Shown here: one piece after another, positions 25,020 through 34,622 of the stretch
Position numbering within the stretch: position 1 is the first letter of the stretch
Layout: the number at the start of each line of letters is the position of its first letter
Assembly: GCA_030425355.1 (NCBI GenBank)
Contig: JAUIAG010000005.1
Coordinates: 1-49,612 of the forward strand
Reading direction: 5' to 3'
From: Verrucomicrobiia bacterium
GTDB taxonomy: Bacteria; Verrucomicrobiota; Verrucomicrobiia; Limisphaerales; JAJOIW01
DNA length: 49,612 nt
Position numbers and translations under genes: made by a program
The notes under the pieces: generated by a model
Database searches by the model: none
The model's input: only the letters and a program-made list of their open reading frames with translations
What the model was told of the DNA's origin: nothing

Positions 25020-25703
25020 TCACTTTGCTTTATTTCCATGCCACCAGTTGAGGAAGATGTCGGAGATTTCCTTGCCGAGATAGAGGAGGAGAAATGTGTA
25101 GACAGCGGCAAGGATGGCGAGAGTGTAGGCGATCCAGATAGTCCTGCCATCGTATTCCATGATACTGAGACTGAGGGCGATAATGGCAATGGCCGGAAAG
25201 AAGTTGCTCAGCGGAAAAAATGCCGGGAAAGGAATCCACAGCAGAAATCCGATGAAGAGTGTCAGCGACGAATGAAACCGCTGGATCACATGGCCCTCAA
25301 AATAGTCTGTCCGCCGGGGAGTAATCCATTTCTCAAGCAGGGAAATCAGCCTGTTGGCCAGCGTCAGCACTTTTTTGAAGGAATTCTTGGAGATTTTGCC
25401 ATCTTCTATCTTTCGCGGGAGGTCCAGAGGTTTGTTCACCAGCTGGAAATACGCCGTGTAGAGCACGACACTGCCGGCGACAAGGCCCCATCCCGGGATT
25501 ATCACAGGGAAACAGAAAGGCAGGCAGACAAGTGCCTGAAGCAGGTGGATGCTGTCCTCACCGGTTTTGGCGAGGAAGTGCCCCACGGTGATATGGTCGC
25601 TGAGAGTATCCTCAAGATCGAGTGCATGCAGCAGCCTTTCCGACAGAGGCAGGTCGTGCTGCCCGGATGACTCATGATCTGTATCTCCCGGTGAATCGGT
25701 CAT
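25020..25703 (-). CDS. ExoD-family exopolysaccharide-associated membrane protein
   Basis: A 227-residue protein with a soluble acidic N-terminus. It then has the ExoD pattern: TVGHFLAKTGEDSIHLLQAL, LVCLPFCFPVIIPGWG, and later LTLFIGFLLWIPFPAF and AIAIIALSLSIMEYDG. It has four or five membrane segments. ExoD was first linked to exopolysaccharide production in rhizobia, but most members have no defined function. It sits between the TerC-family gene (72 bases upstream) and recJ (27 bases downstream) on one strand. Confidence 0.85.
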   Translation of the reverse strand: MTDSPGDTDHESSGQHDLPLSERLLHALDLEDTLSDHITVGHFLAKTGEDSIHLLQALVCLPFCFPVIIPGWGLVAGSVVLYTAYFQLVNKPLDLPRKIEDGKISKNSFKKVLTLANRLISLLEKWITPRRTDYFEGHVIQRFHSSLTLFIGFLLWIPFPAFFPLSNFFPAIAIIALSLSIMEYDGRTIWIAYTLAILAAVYTFLLLYLGKEISDIFLNWWHGNKAK

Positions 25704-25775
25704 GTCTGAAATCCTGTTTCTGTGCCCAATACTTTTTGTCTTTTGCCGTCCTGCCGGTTTGTTTCAGCGCAGAAC

Positions 25776-26759
25776 TCAGCTGATTTGGTCCTGATTGTCC
25801 TTTGTCGCGGCTTTTTTAACACGTCCGGCGTTCAGGAGCGATACCACAATCGAGGAGAGCAGAATTCCGGCGATCACGAACAGGGCGGCGGTGGCTTCGA
25901 TGTGCACGTAATCGCGGATCAGCATTTTGATGCCGATGAAAACCAGCACAGCCGCGAGGCCGTACTTGAGGTAGGTGAAGTAGTCCAGCGCATTGGCCAG
26001 GACAAAGTAAAGGGATCGCAGTCCGAGGATGGCAAAGACGTTCGAGGTGAACACCACGAACATGTTGGTGGAGATCCCTATAATGGCCGGTATTGAGTCC
26101 AGGGCGAAGATCAGATCGGTCGTTTCGACCATGATGAGCACCAGGAAAAGCGGGGTGAGCATGAACCGTCCCTCTTCCCGGACGAAGAACCGTTCGCCCC
26201 GCAGATCAGCGGTCACCGGAAAAAAACGGTGGGTCCAGACAAGAATGGGATTTTTCTCGGGGTCCGGGCCGCTGTCGTCACTGGTGAGCATCTTGTATCC
26301 GGAATAGACAAGAAAAGCCCCGAAAAGTATGAGAATCCACTGGAACTCCTGCACCAGCTGGACTCCGGCGATGATCATCAGGCCGCGCATCAGCAGGGCT
26401 CCGAGAATCCCCCAGAAAAGGACCCTGTGCTGGTACTGACCGGGTATGCGGAAATACTGGAAAATCAGGGCGATCACGAACACGTTGTCCATGGAGAGAG
26501 ACAGCTCGACGAGGTAGCCGGTGAGGAACTCTTTCCAACGGGTGGGTTCCTCGCTGAAAGTTTCCGAGAGGGCCATCCACACCGAGAAGCACATGGCCAG
26601 CGTGAACCACAGTGTGGTCCATGCCAGTGCTTCCTTGAAGGACACCACCCGACCCTTCCTGTGAAACACTCCGAGGTCCAGCGCCAGGAACACCAGGACG
26701 GCGGCCAGGAAGCTGGCCCAGTGCCAGGGAGTGATCGAACCAAGGAGAATCAAGGTCAT
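25776..26759 (-). CDS. TerC/Alx-family integral membrane protein
   Basis: A 327-residue protein with about eight to nine membrane helices. Family marks include FLALDLGVFHRKGRVVSFKEAL, LVELSLSMDNVFVI and MVETTDLIFALDSIPAI, whose buried Asp/Glu residues are thought to handle metal ions. TerC and Alx are connected with tellurite resistance, metal (manganese) homeostasis and alkaline response in other bacteria. It is the first gene of a minus-strand series terC, exoD, recJ, ispD. No ter operon is present, so a general metal or stress role is more likely than tellurite resistance. Confidence 0.92.
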   Translation of the reverse strand: MTLILLGSITPWHWASFLAAVLVFLALDLGVFHRKGRVVSFKEALAWTTLWFTLAMCFSVWMALSETFSEEPTRWKEFLTGYLVELSLSMDNVFVIALIFQYFRIPGQYQHRVLFWGILGALLMRGLMIIAGVQLVQEFQWILILFGAFLVYSGYKMLTSDDSGPDPEKNPILVWTHRFFPVTADLRGERFFVREEGRFMLTPLFLVLIMVETTDLIFALDSIPAIIGISTNMFVVFTSNVFAILGLRSLYFVLANALDYFTYLKYGLAAVLVFIGIKMLIRDYVHIEATAALFVIAGILLSSIVVSLLNAGRVKKAATKDNQDQIS

Positions 26760-26857
26760 AAGTCGTGAAATTTAACAGATTTCATTCGTGTCGCGGGAAC
26801 AAATATTTCGCTTCAGGCGGCCCGTGCGGGCGGGGTGGAACGAAGCATGTGATGAAA

Positions 26858-26896
26858 TAAAAAAGGGGACGCAGCGGACTGAGCCGATACGTCCCG
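26858..26896 (-). terminator. Terminator of secDF
   Basis: On the minus strand GGGACG and CGTCCC pair around an 18-base loop that can fold further (GGCTCAGTCCGCT), followed by C and six T. It lies about 60 bases after the secDF stop. Confidence 0.65.
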
Positions 26897-26952
26897 TGAA
26901 ATGTCGGGCACCGGTGGCCGGTTGCATGGCGTCACCGGTGTTGAGGTGGGCA

Positions 26953-29541
26953 TCAGGATGCTTCTTCGGCGGCGGTGACCTCGGGATCGAAGGTCGGTGG
27001 AACATCGGTGACCGGACGCTTGCCCTTGGTGATCCAAAGAACACTGGAGCTGGCGATGTAGATCGATGAGTAGGTTCCGACGACGATTCCGATGAGGAAT
27101 GTCAGAGCGAAGTCACGGATGACGGCGCCACCAAATGCCCAGAGTGAGAAGGCGGCGAGGAATGTCGTTCCCGAGGTGATGACCGTTCGGGCCAGGGTCT
27201 GGTTGATGGCGCGGTTCATCAGGTCGACGAACTCGCCCTTGATGCCCAGTTGAAGGTCTTCACGGATCCGGTCGAATATGACGATGGTGTCATTGATGGA
27301 GAAACCGAAGATGGTGAGCAGGGCGGCGATGATCGGTGCGTTGATCTGCCCTCCGAGCAGCAGGAAGATTCCCAGGGTGATGGCCACGTCGTGGATCAGG
27401 GCGATAACGGCTGCAATCGCGAATGAGAATTCGAAACGGATGGCCACGTAGAACAGGATCGCGAAGGTGGCGATCAGGGCGGAAACCAGCGCCGCTTTCG
27501 TAATGGCAATACCGACAGATGGACCGACGTAATCATTGCCGAGTGTCGTAAATCCCGCCTCGGGGAAGCTGTTCTGCAGGGAAGGGAGCAGATCGGTGTT
27601 CTCTCCCTTGGTGATGATCTTGAGTGAAGCCTCACCGCCGCCTCCCACCGTGGAGCTCTGGTACTGAATGACCGGGTCCTTGAGGCCGAGTTCGTCGAGA
27701 GCGGTCTTGAGGGCTTCAACATCCGGTTTGTTGTCCTGGTTGTAGGAGAGCATCTGGACGACACCACCGGTGAAGTCGATCCCCAGATTGCTGTTGCCGC
27801 GGATGAAAAGTGCATAGCTGAAGGTGGCAATCAGCACCACCACACTCAGGACAGCGGCAGTCTTCCGCATTCCGAGGTTGAGGAAGTTGATGGAAGTCTT
27901 GCCGACCACCCGGAGCATCTTCATTTCGGTGAGGATTCCTCGTTCCTGAAGGAACTCCAGAAGCAGGCGGGTGAGGATCAACGCCGTGAACATACTTGCG
28001 GCAATACCGATGGTCAGGGTCGTTCCGAAGCCCTTGACCGGTCCGGTGCCGAAGTTGATCAGGATGACCGAAGCAATCACTGTGGTCAGGTTGGCATCAA
28101 AGATGGTGGAAAAGACCTTGTCGAAGCCCTGCTTGATTGATCCTTTGAGTGATTTGCCCTGAAGCAGCTCCTCGCGGATGCGCTCAAAGATAAGAACGTT
28201 GGCGTCGACCGCCATACCGACGGTGAGAACAATACCGGCGATGCCTGGAAGTGTCAGCGTGGCATCCAGTGATGCCATACACCCGAGCAGCAGGATCAGG
28301 TTGACCGCAAGAGCCGCACTCGCGATCGCACCGGCCCACATGTAATAAATCAGCATGAAAATCAGGACGAGGATCACGCCCACCAGCGAGGCACGCATGC
28401 CGCTTTTGATCGAGTCCTTACCGAGGGTCGGATCCACCCCGCGTTCCTCGATGATCTCCACCGGCGTCTCCAGCGGGTTCTCGAGTGTGCTGACGAGGTC
28501 GGCTGCCTCTTTCTGGGTGAAATCGCCACTGATCTGCGCTTCTCCGCCGGGAATCGGCTCGTTGATATTCGGTGCGGACTGGACAACCCCGTCGAGGACA
28601 ATGGCGAGGCGGCGGCCGACATTGGCGCTGGTCAGGTCCCCGAAGATCCGGGTGCCTTCACTGTCGAACTTGAGGCTGATCTGCGGCACGCCGGTCAGTC
28701 CCGGGGTGACCTGTGCATAGTCGACATATTTTCCGGTCAGGCCCATTTCAGGGGCGTCCTTCACGACAATCTCGGTCCTGAACTGCTCGCCGGTGTTCGG
28801 ATCAGTCATCAGCATCGGCAGCGCTTCGTAGCCTGCCGGAACGGAATTCTGGGCCAGAATCTGCTGGTAATTTTCATGGACCAGTCTGAATTCAAGCACG
28901 GCGGCGGTTTCGAGCTGCACCCGCACGCTTTCCCGCTCGGCCTGTGTGAGGCCCGGGAGCTGGATGAGGATATTCTTTTCCCCGACGGCCTGGATGACAG
29001 GCTCGGCAACGCCATAGCGGTCAACCCGCTTGCGAAGCACCTCGATGACCTGGCTTATTGCGCTGCTGGTCTGTTGACCGGATGAGGTCGGATCAACCGG
29101 CTGCACATCCTGCTGCGGCTTGGTGTTGACGTTCTCTCCCACCCGGACGAGGAACGACATCCCGCCCTGGAGGTCGAGGCCCAGTTTGAGGCGTCCCGCC
29201 GCCTTCTTCTGCAGGCGGGTCAGCACATACCGGGTCGAGTCGTCCGTGGCTGTGGCCGGGATTTTGATCTCGTGATCAAACCATGAGGCAATACTGGTAT
29301 CGCCTATGGCGGTCTCGAGGTTCTGGTATGTGATGTTGGGATAGTTCTCCGGGTTGTTTTCGGCTTCCATTTCCCTGGCGGACTTGATGATGGACTGCAG
29401 TTCACCGGCCTGTCCTTCCTCGACCTGTGCATTTTCAGCGAAAACGTCGATCAGGTTCCGTCCGGTTGGCGGAATCAGGTAATAGATCGCCAGGGCAGTC
29501 ATCAGGATGACAACTATCGTCTTGAATTTCTTCGATTTCAT
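26953..29541 (-). CDS. secDF: Fused SecD-SecF protein translocase subunit
   Basis: An 862-residue fusion of SecD and SecF. SecD begins with a TM helix (about 8-25), then KLGLDLQGGMSFLV, the P1 head region, and the six-helix domain with GIVLTVGMAVDANVLIFERIRE. SecF starts near 565 with GIDFTGG and ends with GFSINDTIVIFDRIRED and a last set of helices. Both halves keep the Asp residues of the proton-driven RND-like core. SecDF pulls exported proteins out of SecYEG using the proton motive force. A single-chain SecDF is usual in this bacterial group. yajC precedes it by 122 bases, the standard partnership. Confidence 0.96.
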   Translation of the reverse strand: MKSKKFKTIVVILMTALAIYYLIPPTGRNLIDVFAENAQVEEGQAGELQSIIKSAREMEAENNPENYPNITYQNLETAIGDTSIASWFDHEIKIPATATDDSTRYVLTRLQKKAAGRLKLGLDLQGGMSFLVRVGENVNTKPQQDVQPVDPTSSGQQTSSAISQVIEVLRKRVDRYGVAEPVIQAVGEKNILIQLPGLTQAERESVRVQLETAAVLEFRLVHENYQQILAQNSVPAGYEALPMLMTDPNTGEQFRTEIVVKDAPEMGLTGKYVDYAQVTPGLTGVPQISLKFDSEGTRIFGDLTSANVGRRLAIVLDGVVQSAPNINEPIPGGEAQISGDFTQKEAADLVSTLENPLETPVEIIEERGVDPTLGKDSIKSGMRASLVGVILVLIFMLIYYMWAGAIASAALAVNLILLLGCMASLDATLTLPGIAGIVLTVGMAVDANVLIFERIREELLQGKSLKGSIKQGFDKVFSTIFDANLTTVIASVILINFGTGPVKGFGTTLTIGIAASMFTALILTRLLLEFLQERGILTEMKMLRVVGKTSINFLNLGMRKTAAVLSVVVLIATFSYALFIRGNSNLGIDFTGGVVQMLSYNQDNKPDVEALKTALDELGLKDPVIQYQSSTVGGGGEASLKIITKGENTDLLPSLQNSFPEAGFTTLGNDYVGPSVGIAITKAALVSALIATFAILFYVAIRFEFSFAIAAVIALIHDVAITLGIFLLLGGQINAPIIAALLTIFGFSINDTIVIFDRIREDLQLGIKGEFVDLMNRAINQTLARTVITSGTTFLAAFSLWAFGGAVIRDFALTFLIGIVVGTYSSIYIASSSVLWITKGKRPVTDVPPTFDPEVTAAEEAS

Positions 29542-29663
29542 CGTCGGGTGTCAGTAAATCAGAGAGGGCGGTTTTGCCGGCCGCTTCGGCCGCCGGCCCG
29601 GGATCGTCGATACATCGGCGTTCCACGGCCACTGCCGCCCATGTCTCGAATGGGATGGGGGTT

Positions 29664-30113
29664 TTATTTCTCGTTATCTGAAGATGACTCATCCAGCACG
29701 GCTGACTGGGAGGCCGAGGAGGATTTCTCGAGGACTTCAGCGACGTTGCTTTTGCGGATTTCCAGTTTTGATTCGGAGGAGCGTATGGACAGGGTGTCAC
29801 CCTTGATATTGATCACGGTTCCAACCACTCCACCGGTGGTCACAATCTTGTCGCCCTTGCCGAGCGCGCTCAGAAGATTCTGGTGTTCCTTCATCTTCTT
29901 CTGCTGGGGACGGATCAGTATGAAGTAAAAGACCACGATCATGATGATCATGGGCAGGAACTGCATCAGCGGGTTTGGTGGCGGAGGCTGTGCCGGTCCC
30001 TGTCCTGTGGATCCCGGAGCTGGGGATTCCATCACCGGCTGGCCGTCCTGCGGCGGCGGTGTCGCCTGCCCCAGAACGGGCATTATCTCAACTTTATATT
30101 CATTTTCCATCAT
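29664..30113 (-). CDS. yajC: Preprotein translocase auxiliary subunit YajC
   Basis: About 149 residues. The core is typical: one TM helix (FLPMIIMIVVFYFILIRPQQ) followed by KKMKEHQNLLSALGKGDKIVTTGGVVGTV, the small conserved YajC domain. It is longer than the E. coli protein because of a Pro/Gly-rich N-terminal stretch (APGSTGQGPAQPPPP) and a Ser/Glu-rich tail. The start is one of two adjacent ATG codons (30113 or 30110); the frame continues upstream with no family similarity. It is the partner of SecDF, immediately downstream on the same strand. Confidence 0.93.
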   Translation of the reverse strand: MMENEYKVEIMPVLGQATPPPQDGQPVMESPAPGSTGQGPAQPPPPNPLMQFLPMIIMIVVFYFILIRPQQKKMKEHQNLLSALGKGDKIVTTGGVVGTVINIKGDTLSIRSSESKLEIRKSNVAEVLEKSSSASQSAVLDESSSDNEK

Positions 30114-30331
30114 CAGAAATATGCGTGGTCGCGAACTGGGAAAAATAGGCATCCCAGCCCGATTTGCAAGCATAACCTGCAGGCTGACCCGGAAATCCGA
30201 GCTTTATTCCGGTGATATTGGAGGAAATGGGGAAGTGGGAATCCACGGGTGCCGAGGCCGCGGATTCCTGCAAAAGGATGATGAGGAATAAAGTGCGCAG
30301 CCGTTGTATCGGGCGAAGGGACCCCGATGAT

Positions 30332-31408
30332 TCAGATTGAATCCATGTCCCCGGGGTTGCCGGTGCTCTCGTCGTGGATGCGGGCCGCCTCCATGAGCAG
30401 AAATTCCCATGGCGCGGTGATGGTCTGCTCCGGGGGGTCCGAGTATTTCATTTCCTTGAACTGTCCCTTGGAGAAGGAAAGCAGGCTGAAGAGGGCATCC
30501 TGGCCCTCCTGTCCGCCGAAAGTGGCGTGGATGATTTCGCCGTCGCGGACAAAAATTTCACCGAAGCCGTCCCGGGTTTTGATTTTGAAGGCCTGGGTTT
30601 TGCGGTTGATGCAAGCCAGCTGGATGAGGTCCTGGATGGTGACTTCCTTGATGACGCCGGTGAATCCGTCGACATTGTCGATTTCGGTGTTGTCATCGAT
30701 GAAGTCACCGTAGGGGCTTTGCTGCGGGGCTATCTGCTGGATGATGACGGGCTGCTGCTGGCCGCGGCTGCTCGCCGCCTTGAAACGCGGCTGGGCAACC
30801 ACTCCGGTCGCGCCGGATCCGCCCTGGGCGATGGCCTGACTCAAAAGCTGGGTCCGCGTCTCGATTCCACGAATGACTTTGTCGACCTCCTCGGAATATG
30901 TGATGTCAGCCTTCTTCAGGCATTCCCTCAGCCTGTCAAGGTGCTCATATTTCCAGAACTCCTTGGCGGCAAAAAAGGTCTTGAAACGGATCTGCTTGGA
31001 GGAGTGGGTGAGAAGATTGGCGAGGTATGAGGCGGCGGCGTCCTTCAGCAAATCGAGGATGGCATCAACAGCCTCTTCAATGACCTCCTCATCGGCGTCA
31101 TTCAGGCAGGAAGCCGCCTCCGAGGCGTAAAGAGTCTGATCCTGCTGACGAAGGACCCTCAGAGTTTCTATGCGGACCCTCGGGGATGAATCCTGCAGCA
31201 GGGTGGAAATGATCTTGCGGGCGTGGACGGATGAAAGTGCCAGAGCGATGTAAACAGCCCCCAGCCGGGTTTCGGCTGACCTGGATTCAAGCATCTTCCG
31301 AACATCCTTCTGAACGGCATCCATCGGCTGTGCAGCCAGTTTCTTGCCGGCCTGAAGGCAGGTTTCAACATTGGAAGATTTAAGTTTGTTTACCAGTATC
31401 CAATTCAT
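30332..31408 (-). CDS. HEAT-like repeat protein with C-terminal DUF4388 domain
   Basis: A 358-residue soluble protein. Residues about 1-185 are alpha-helical repeats (LESRSAETRLGAVYIAL, DSSPRVRIETLRVL, NDADEEVIEEAVDAIL) resembling HEAT repeats. A Gln-rich linker (about 215-235) leads to a DUF4388 (PATAN-like) domain: GVIKEVTIQDLIQLACINRKT, then VRDGEIIHATFGGQEGQDALFSLL. DUF4388 domains occur in signalling proteins of deltaproteobacteria and relatives and are believed to mediate protein interactions linked to motility or regulation. It lies 218 bases upstream of yajC on the same strand and is divergent from gatB. Confidence 0.83.
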   Translation of the reverse strand: MNWILVNKLKSSNVETCLQAGKKLAAQPMDAVQKDVRKMLESRSAETRLGAVYIALALSSVHARKIISTLLQDSSPRVRIETLRVLRQQDQTLYASEAASCLNDADEEVIEEAVDAILDLLKDAAASYLANLLTHSSKQIRFKTFFAAKEFWKYEHLDRLRECLKKADITYSEEVDKVIRGIETRTQLLSQAIAQGGSGATGVVAQPRFKAASSRGQQQPVIIQQIAPQQSPYGDFIDDNTEIDNVDGFTGVIKEVTIQDLIQLACINRKTQAFKIKTRDGFGEIFVRDGEIIHATFGGQEGQDALFSLLSFSKGQFKEMKYSDPPEQTITAPWEFLLMEAARIHDESTGNPGDMDSI

Positions 31409-31702
31409 GGATGAGCTATCCGCCGATTTATGTCATCATTCGATCCGCATTCCTAGAGTTCCATCGGCAAAGAATAAGGCAGTGCTGAACAACTTTTTGG
31501 AGTTATTCGCCAGACTTACCTTCACATCCCATATTTCGGACAGGAAAGGAACTGCTTTATCACTTATTTCGCGGTCGGGGCCGGCTTTCCGCCGGATTCT
31601 CTTCTTGTCAGTCGGGGACGGGGTTGGCAGAGTCTGGAATCTTTCGAACCGGTCAGCCGGAAAACGGGTAGTGACCCGGTAAAACCCCCAGATTTTTCAG
31701 AT

Positions 31703-33136
31703 ATGGAATACGAGGCAGTCATTGGATTGGAAACCCACGTCCAGCTCAGGACCGAGACCAAGATGTGGTGTTCCTGTCGCAACGAATACGGATCCGACCC
31801 GAACACCAATGTGTGTCCGGTGTGTCTTGGCTTCCCCGGCGCACTGCCCGTCGCCAATGAAAAGGCCATGGAACTCACTGTGCTCACCGGGTTACTGCTC
31901 AACTGCCGGATTCCCGATCGGGCCCAGTTTGAACGGAAGAACTACTTTTATCCCGACAGTGCCAAAAACTATCAGATCACCCAGCTGGCCCTGCCGTCCA
32001 CTGTCGACGGCTTCGTCGAGTTCGAGATGGGTGATGAACTGCGGCGCGTGCGCATCAACCGGGCCCACCTCGAGGAGGATGTGGGAAAGAGCTTCCACTT
32101 CGACGGGGAGAGCGGGGTGGACTTCAACCGCGGCGGGGTTCCGCTGCTGGAGATTGTCACCGAACCGGATATCACCAGCGCCGACATGGCCTATGAATAT
32201 CTCACCTCGCTGAAGGCCATCCTCGAGCATGGCGGTATCAGCGACTGCGATATGGAGAAGGGCATGGTCCGCTGCGATATCAACGTCTCGGTTCGACCGG
32301 TCGGATCAACCACTCTCGGCGAGAAGGTCGAGATAAAGAACATGAACAGTTTCTCCGGCGTGAGACGGGCACTCCTCCATGAAATTCCCCGGCAGATCGA
32401 AGCGGTCCGCCGCGGTGAGAAGATCCGCCAGGAGACGCGCCGATGGGATGATACCGCCGGCATTACCGAGACCATGCGGACCAAGGAGGATGCGCATGAC
32501 TACCGGTATTTCCCGTGTCCGGACCTGATGCCCTTCATTGTCAGGCCCGACTGGCTGGAATCCGTGAAATCCAGGGTTGTGGAGCTCCCGCTGGCACGGA
32601 AAAGGCGACTGATTGAGGATTACGGCATCTCGGCAGGCGACGCGGATGTTTTCGTCAATGATGTGCCACTCGGTCAGTATTTCCAGGATGTCGTGGCCGA
32701 ATCGTCCACCAGGAATCCGAAGAATGTCGCCAACTGGATAGTGAACACTCTCCGCGGTGCCATGACCGAGAAAGAGGTTTCTCTTGACGGGTTGAAATTC
32801 TCGCGCCGGCATTTCATTGATCTTCTCGGGCTGGTGGAATCGGGAAAGATCAGCCGCAACGCAGGGCTGGAAGTCTTCAACGCCATGTTTGAGACCGGAG
32901 CGGCACCAGCTGACATTGTCGATCAGAAGGGGCTGGCGCAGGTCAGTGATTCCGGTGCTCTTGAAGCGATGTGCGACGAGGCCATAGCGGCCAACCCCCG
33001 GAGCGTCGAGGACTTTCGCAATGGCAAGGCTGCGGCTCTGAACTTCCTCAAGGGCCAGGTGATGCGTCTCAGCAAGGGCAAGGCCAATCCTGCGGTTGTT
33101 GGCGGGATCCTCGAGAAAAAGATCATGTCCCTCTGA
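31703..33136 (+). CDS. gatB: Aspartyl/glutamyl-tRNA amidotransferase subunit B
   Basis: A 477-residue protein of normal length. GLETHVQLRT at the start, CPVCLGFPGALPV with its zinc-binding Cys, FYPDSAKNYQITQ, and EIKNMNSFSGVRRAL are textbook GatB motifs. The YqeY-like tail closes the protein (FLKGQVMRLSKGKANP). It is part of GatCAB, which converts misacylated Glu-tRNA(Gln) or Asp-tRNA(Asn) to the amide. gatA and gatC are elsewhere. The mpl gene follows after 45 bases. The 294 bases upstream, shared with the divergent DUF4388 gene, contain no recognisable gene. Confidence 0.97.
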   Translation: MEYEAVIGLETHVQLRTETKMWCSCRNEYGSDPNTNVCPVCLGFPGALPVANEKAMELTVLTGLLLNCRIPDRAQFERKNYFYPDSAKNYQITQLALPSTVDGFVEFEMGDELRRVRINRAHLEEDVGKSFHFDGESGVDFNRGGVPLLEIVTEPDITSADMAYEYLTSLKAILEHGGISDCDMEKGMVRCDINVSVRPVGSTTLGEKVEIKNMNSFSGVRRALLHEIPRQIEAVRRGEKIRQETRRWDDTAGITETMRTKEDAHDYRYFPCPDLMPFIVRPDWLESVKSRVVELPLARKRRLIEDYGISAGDADVFVNDVPLGQYFQDVVAESSTRNPKNVANWIVNTLRGAMTEKEVSLDGLKFSRRHFIDLLGLVESGKISRNAGLEVFNAMFETGAAPADIVDQKGLAQVSDSGALEAMCDEAIAANPRSVEDFRNGKAAALNFLKGQVMRLSKGKANPAVVGGILEKKIMSL

Positions 33137-33181
33137 CCGCGGGCGCATCCGGACCGCCCGTCACCAATTTTCGAAGACATC

Positions 33182-34600
33182 ATGGACTTCGCCTCAAGGC
33201 ATATTCATTTTACCGGCATATGCGGCACCGGCATGGCCTCGGTGGCAGTGGAACTCAAACGGCGTGGATGCCGGGTGACCGGTTCGGACCGCGATGCCTA
33301 CCCACCCATGTCCACCTTTCTGGAACACAACGGGATTCCCGTTTCTCTGGGCTTTTCCGAAGCCAATCTCGATCCAGCCCCGGATCTCACGGTGATCGGC
33401 AATGCCGTCAGCCGTGGCAATCCGGAAGCGGAGCTGGTGTTTGAGCGGAGGCTTCCATACACCTCGCTGGCGAAGCTGTTGTCGGATGAGTTTCTGATCG
33501 GCAGGCGGTGCCTGGTCGTGACCGGAACCCATGGAAAGACCACCACAACCTCCCTGCTGGCGTGGATTCTGGAAAGTGCCGGACTCAACCCCGGGTTCTT
33601 CATCGGCGGGATCCCCGACAATTTCGGTCAGGGCGCCAGATTCACCGATTCCCCGTTTTTTGTCCTCGAAGGCGATGAATACGACACCGCCTTCTTCGAC
33701 AAACGAAGCAAATTCATCCACTACCGCCCGGAAGTGGCCATCATCAATAATCTCGAGTTTGACCACGCCGACATCTTCGAAAACCTCGCCCAGGTCAAAA
33801 AGACTTTCCGGCACTTCGTCAATCTGGTCCCGCGCAATGGCCTCCTGCTGGTGAATGGCGACGATGCCAATGCCATGGAGGTGGCAGGTGTTCCCTTCTG
33901 TCCGGTCCGGAGCTTCGGGCTCGACGAGTCCTGTGACTACACCATCGATTCTCTGAAGGGTGATGGCCGGCGGTCGGAATTCGTCCTCGACGGAATGGCT
34001 TTCCGCATCCCCATGGCCGGTGAATTCAATGTCCGGAATGCCTCGGCCGCCATTCTCGCCGCCCGCCAGTGCGGCATCAGTGATGATGCCATCCAGAAAG
34101 GGCTGGATTCATTTCTGGGAGTCCGTCGACGCATGACTGTTTTCGGCGAGGCCCGTGGCGTGACGGTCATCGATGATTTTGCCCATCATCCCACCGCCAT
34201 CGCCCAGACTCTCTCCACCCTGCGGCAGGTCTATCCGGATCGACGGCTGGTCGCCTTTTTCGAACCGCGTTCCAACACCACCAGGCGGAATTTCTTTCAG
34301 GACACCCTCCCGGTCGCACTGGGGCTTGCCGATACCGTATTCATCAGCGAGATCGCCCGCAAGGACCAGCTGACTCAGGATGAGCGCCTCGACGAAAACC
34401 GTGTCATCCAGGATATTCAGAAGCTGGGCAGGGATGCGGGGTTCTATCCGACTCCCGATGACATCGTCCGTCATTATCTGCGCAACTCGCGGGAGGGGGA
34501 CGTGGTGGCGGTGCTGTCCAATGGCGGATTCGGAGGTATCCACCAGCTTCTTCTGGACGCTCTTGGCTCCGACGCCGCTGATTCCTCATCCTCATCCTGA
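33182..34600 (+). CDS. mpl: UDP-MurNAc:tripeptide ligase (murein recycling ligase)
   Basis: A 472-residue Mur ligase family enzyme. IHFTGICGTGMASVAVELKRRG is the N-terminal UDP-binding loop, VTGTHGKTTTTSLLAWIL the ATP loop, and EGDEYDTAFFDKRSKFIHY is diagnostic of Mpl rather than MurC. The C-terminal ligand domain has DDFAHHPTAIAQTL and FEPRSNTTRRN. Mpl rejoins recycled L-Ala-D-Glu-meso-DAP tripeptide to UDP-MurNAc in the cytoplasm. The Ser-rich C-terminus ends two dozen bases before a convergent permease gene. Confidence 0.95.
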   Translation: MDFASRHIHFTGICGTGMASVAVELKRRGCRVTGSDRDAYPPMSTFLEHNGIPVSLGFSEANLDPAPDLTVIGNAVSRGNPEAELVFERRLPYTSLAKLLSDEFLIGRRCLVVTGTHGKTTTTSLLAWILESAGLNPGFFIGGIPDNFGQGARFTDSPFFVLEGDEYDTAFFDKRSKFIHYRPEVAIINNLEFDHADIFENLAQVKKTFRHFVNLVPRNGLLLVNGDDANAMEVAGVPFCPVRSFGLDESCDYTIDSLKGDGRRSEFVLDGMAFRIPMAGEFNVRNASAAILAARQCGISDDAIQKGLDSFLGVRRRMTVFGEARGVTVIDDFAHHPTAIAQTLSTLRQVYPDRRLVAFFEPRSNTTRRNFFQDTLPVALGLADTVFISEIARKDQLTQDERLDENRVIQDIQKLGRDAGFYPTPDDIVRHYLRNSREGDVVAVLSNGGFGGIHQLLLDALGSDAADSSSSS

Positions 34601-34622
34601 GCCGGCCACTCCGGTCCGAAGC

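Noticed and set aside
31564..31902. A minus-strand frame of 112 codons overlapping gatB
   Set aside because: Antisense to the well-supported gatB start; no family features and a Ser/Pro-rich shadow composition.
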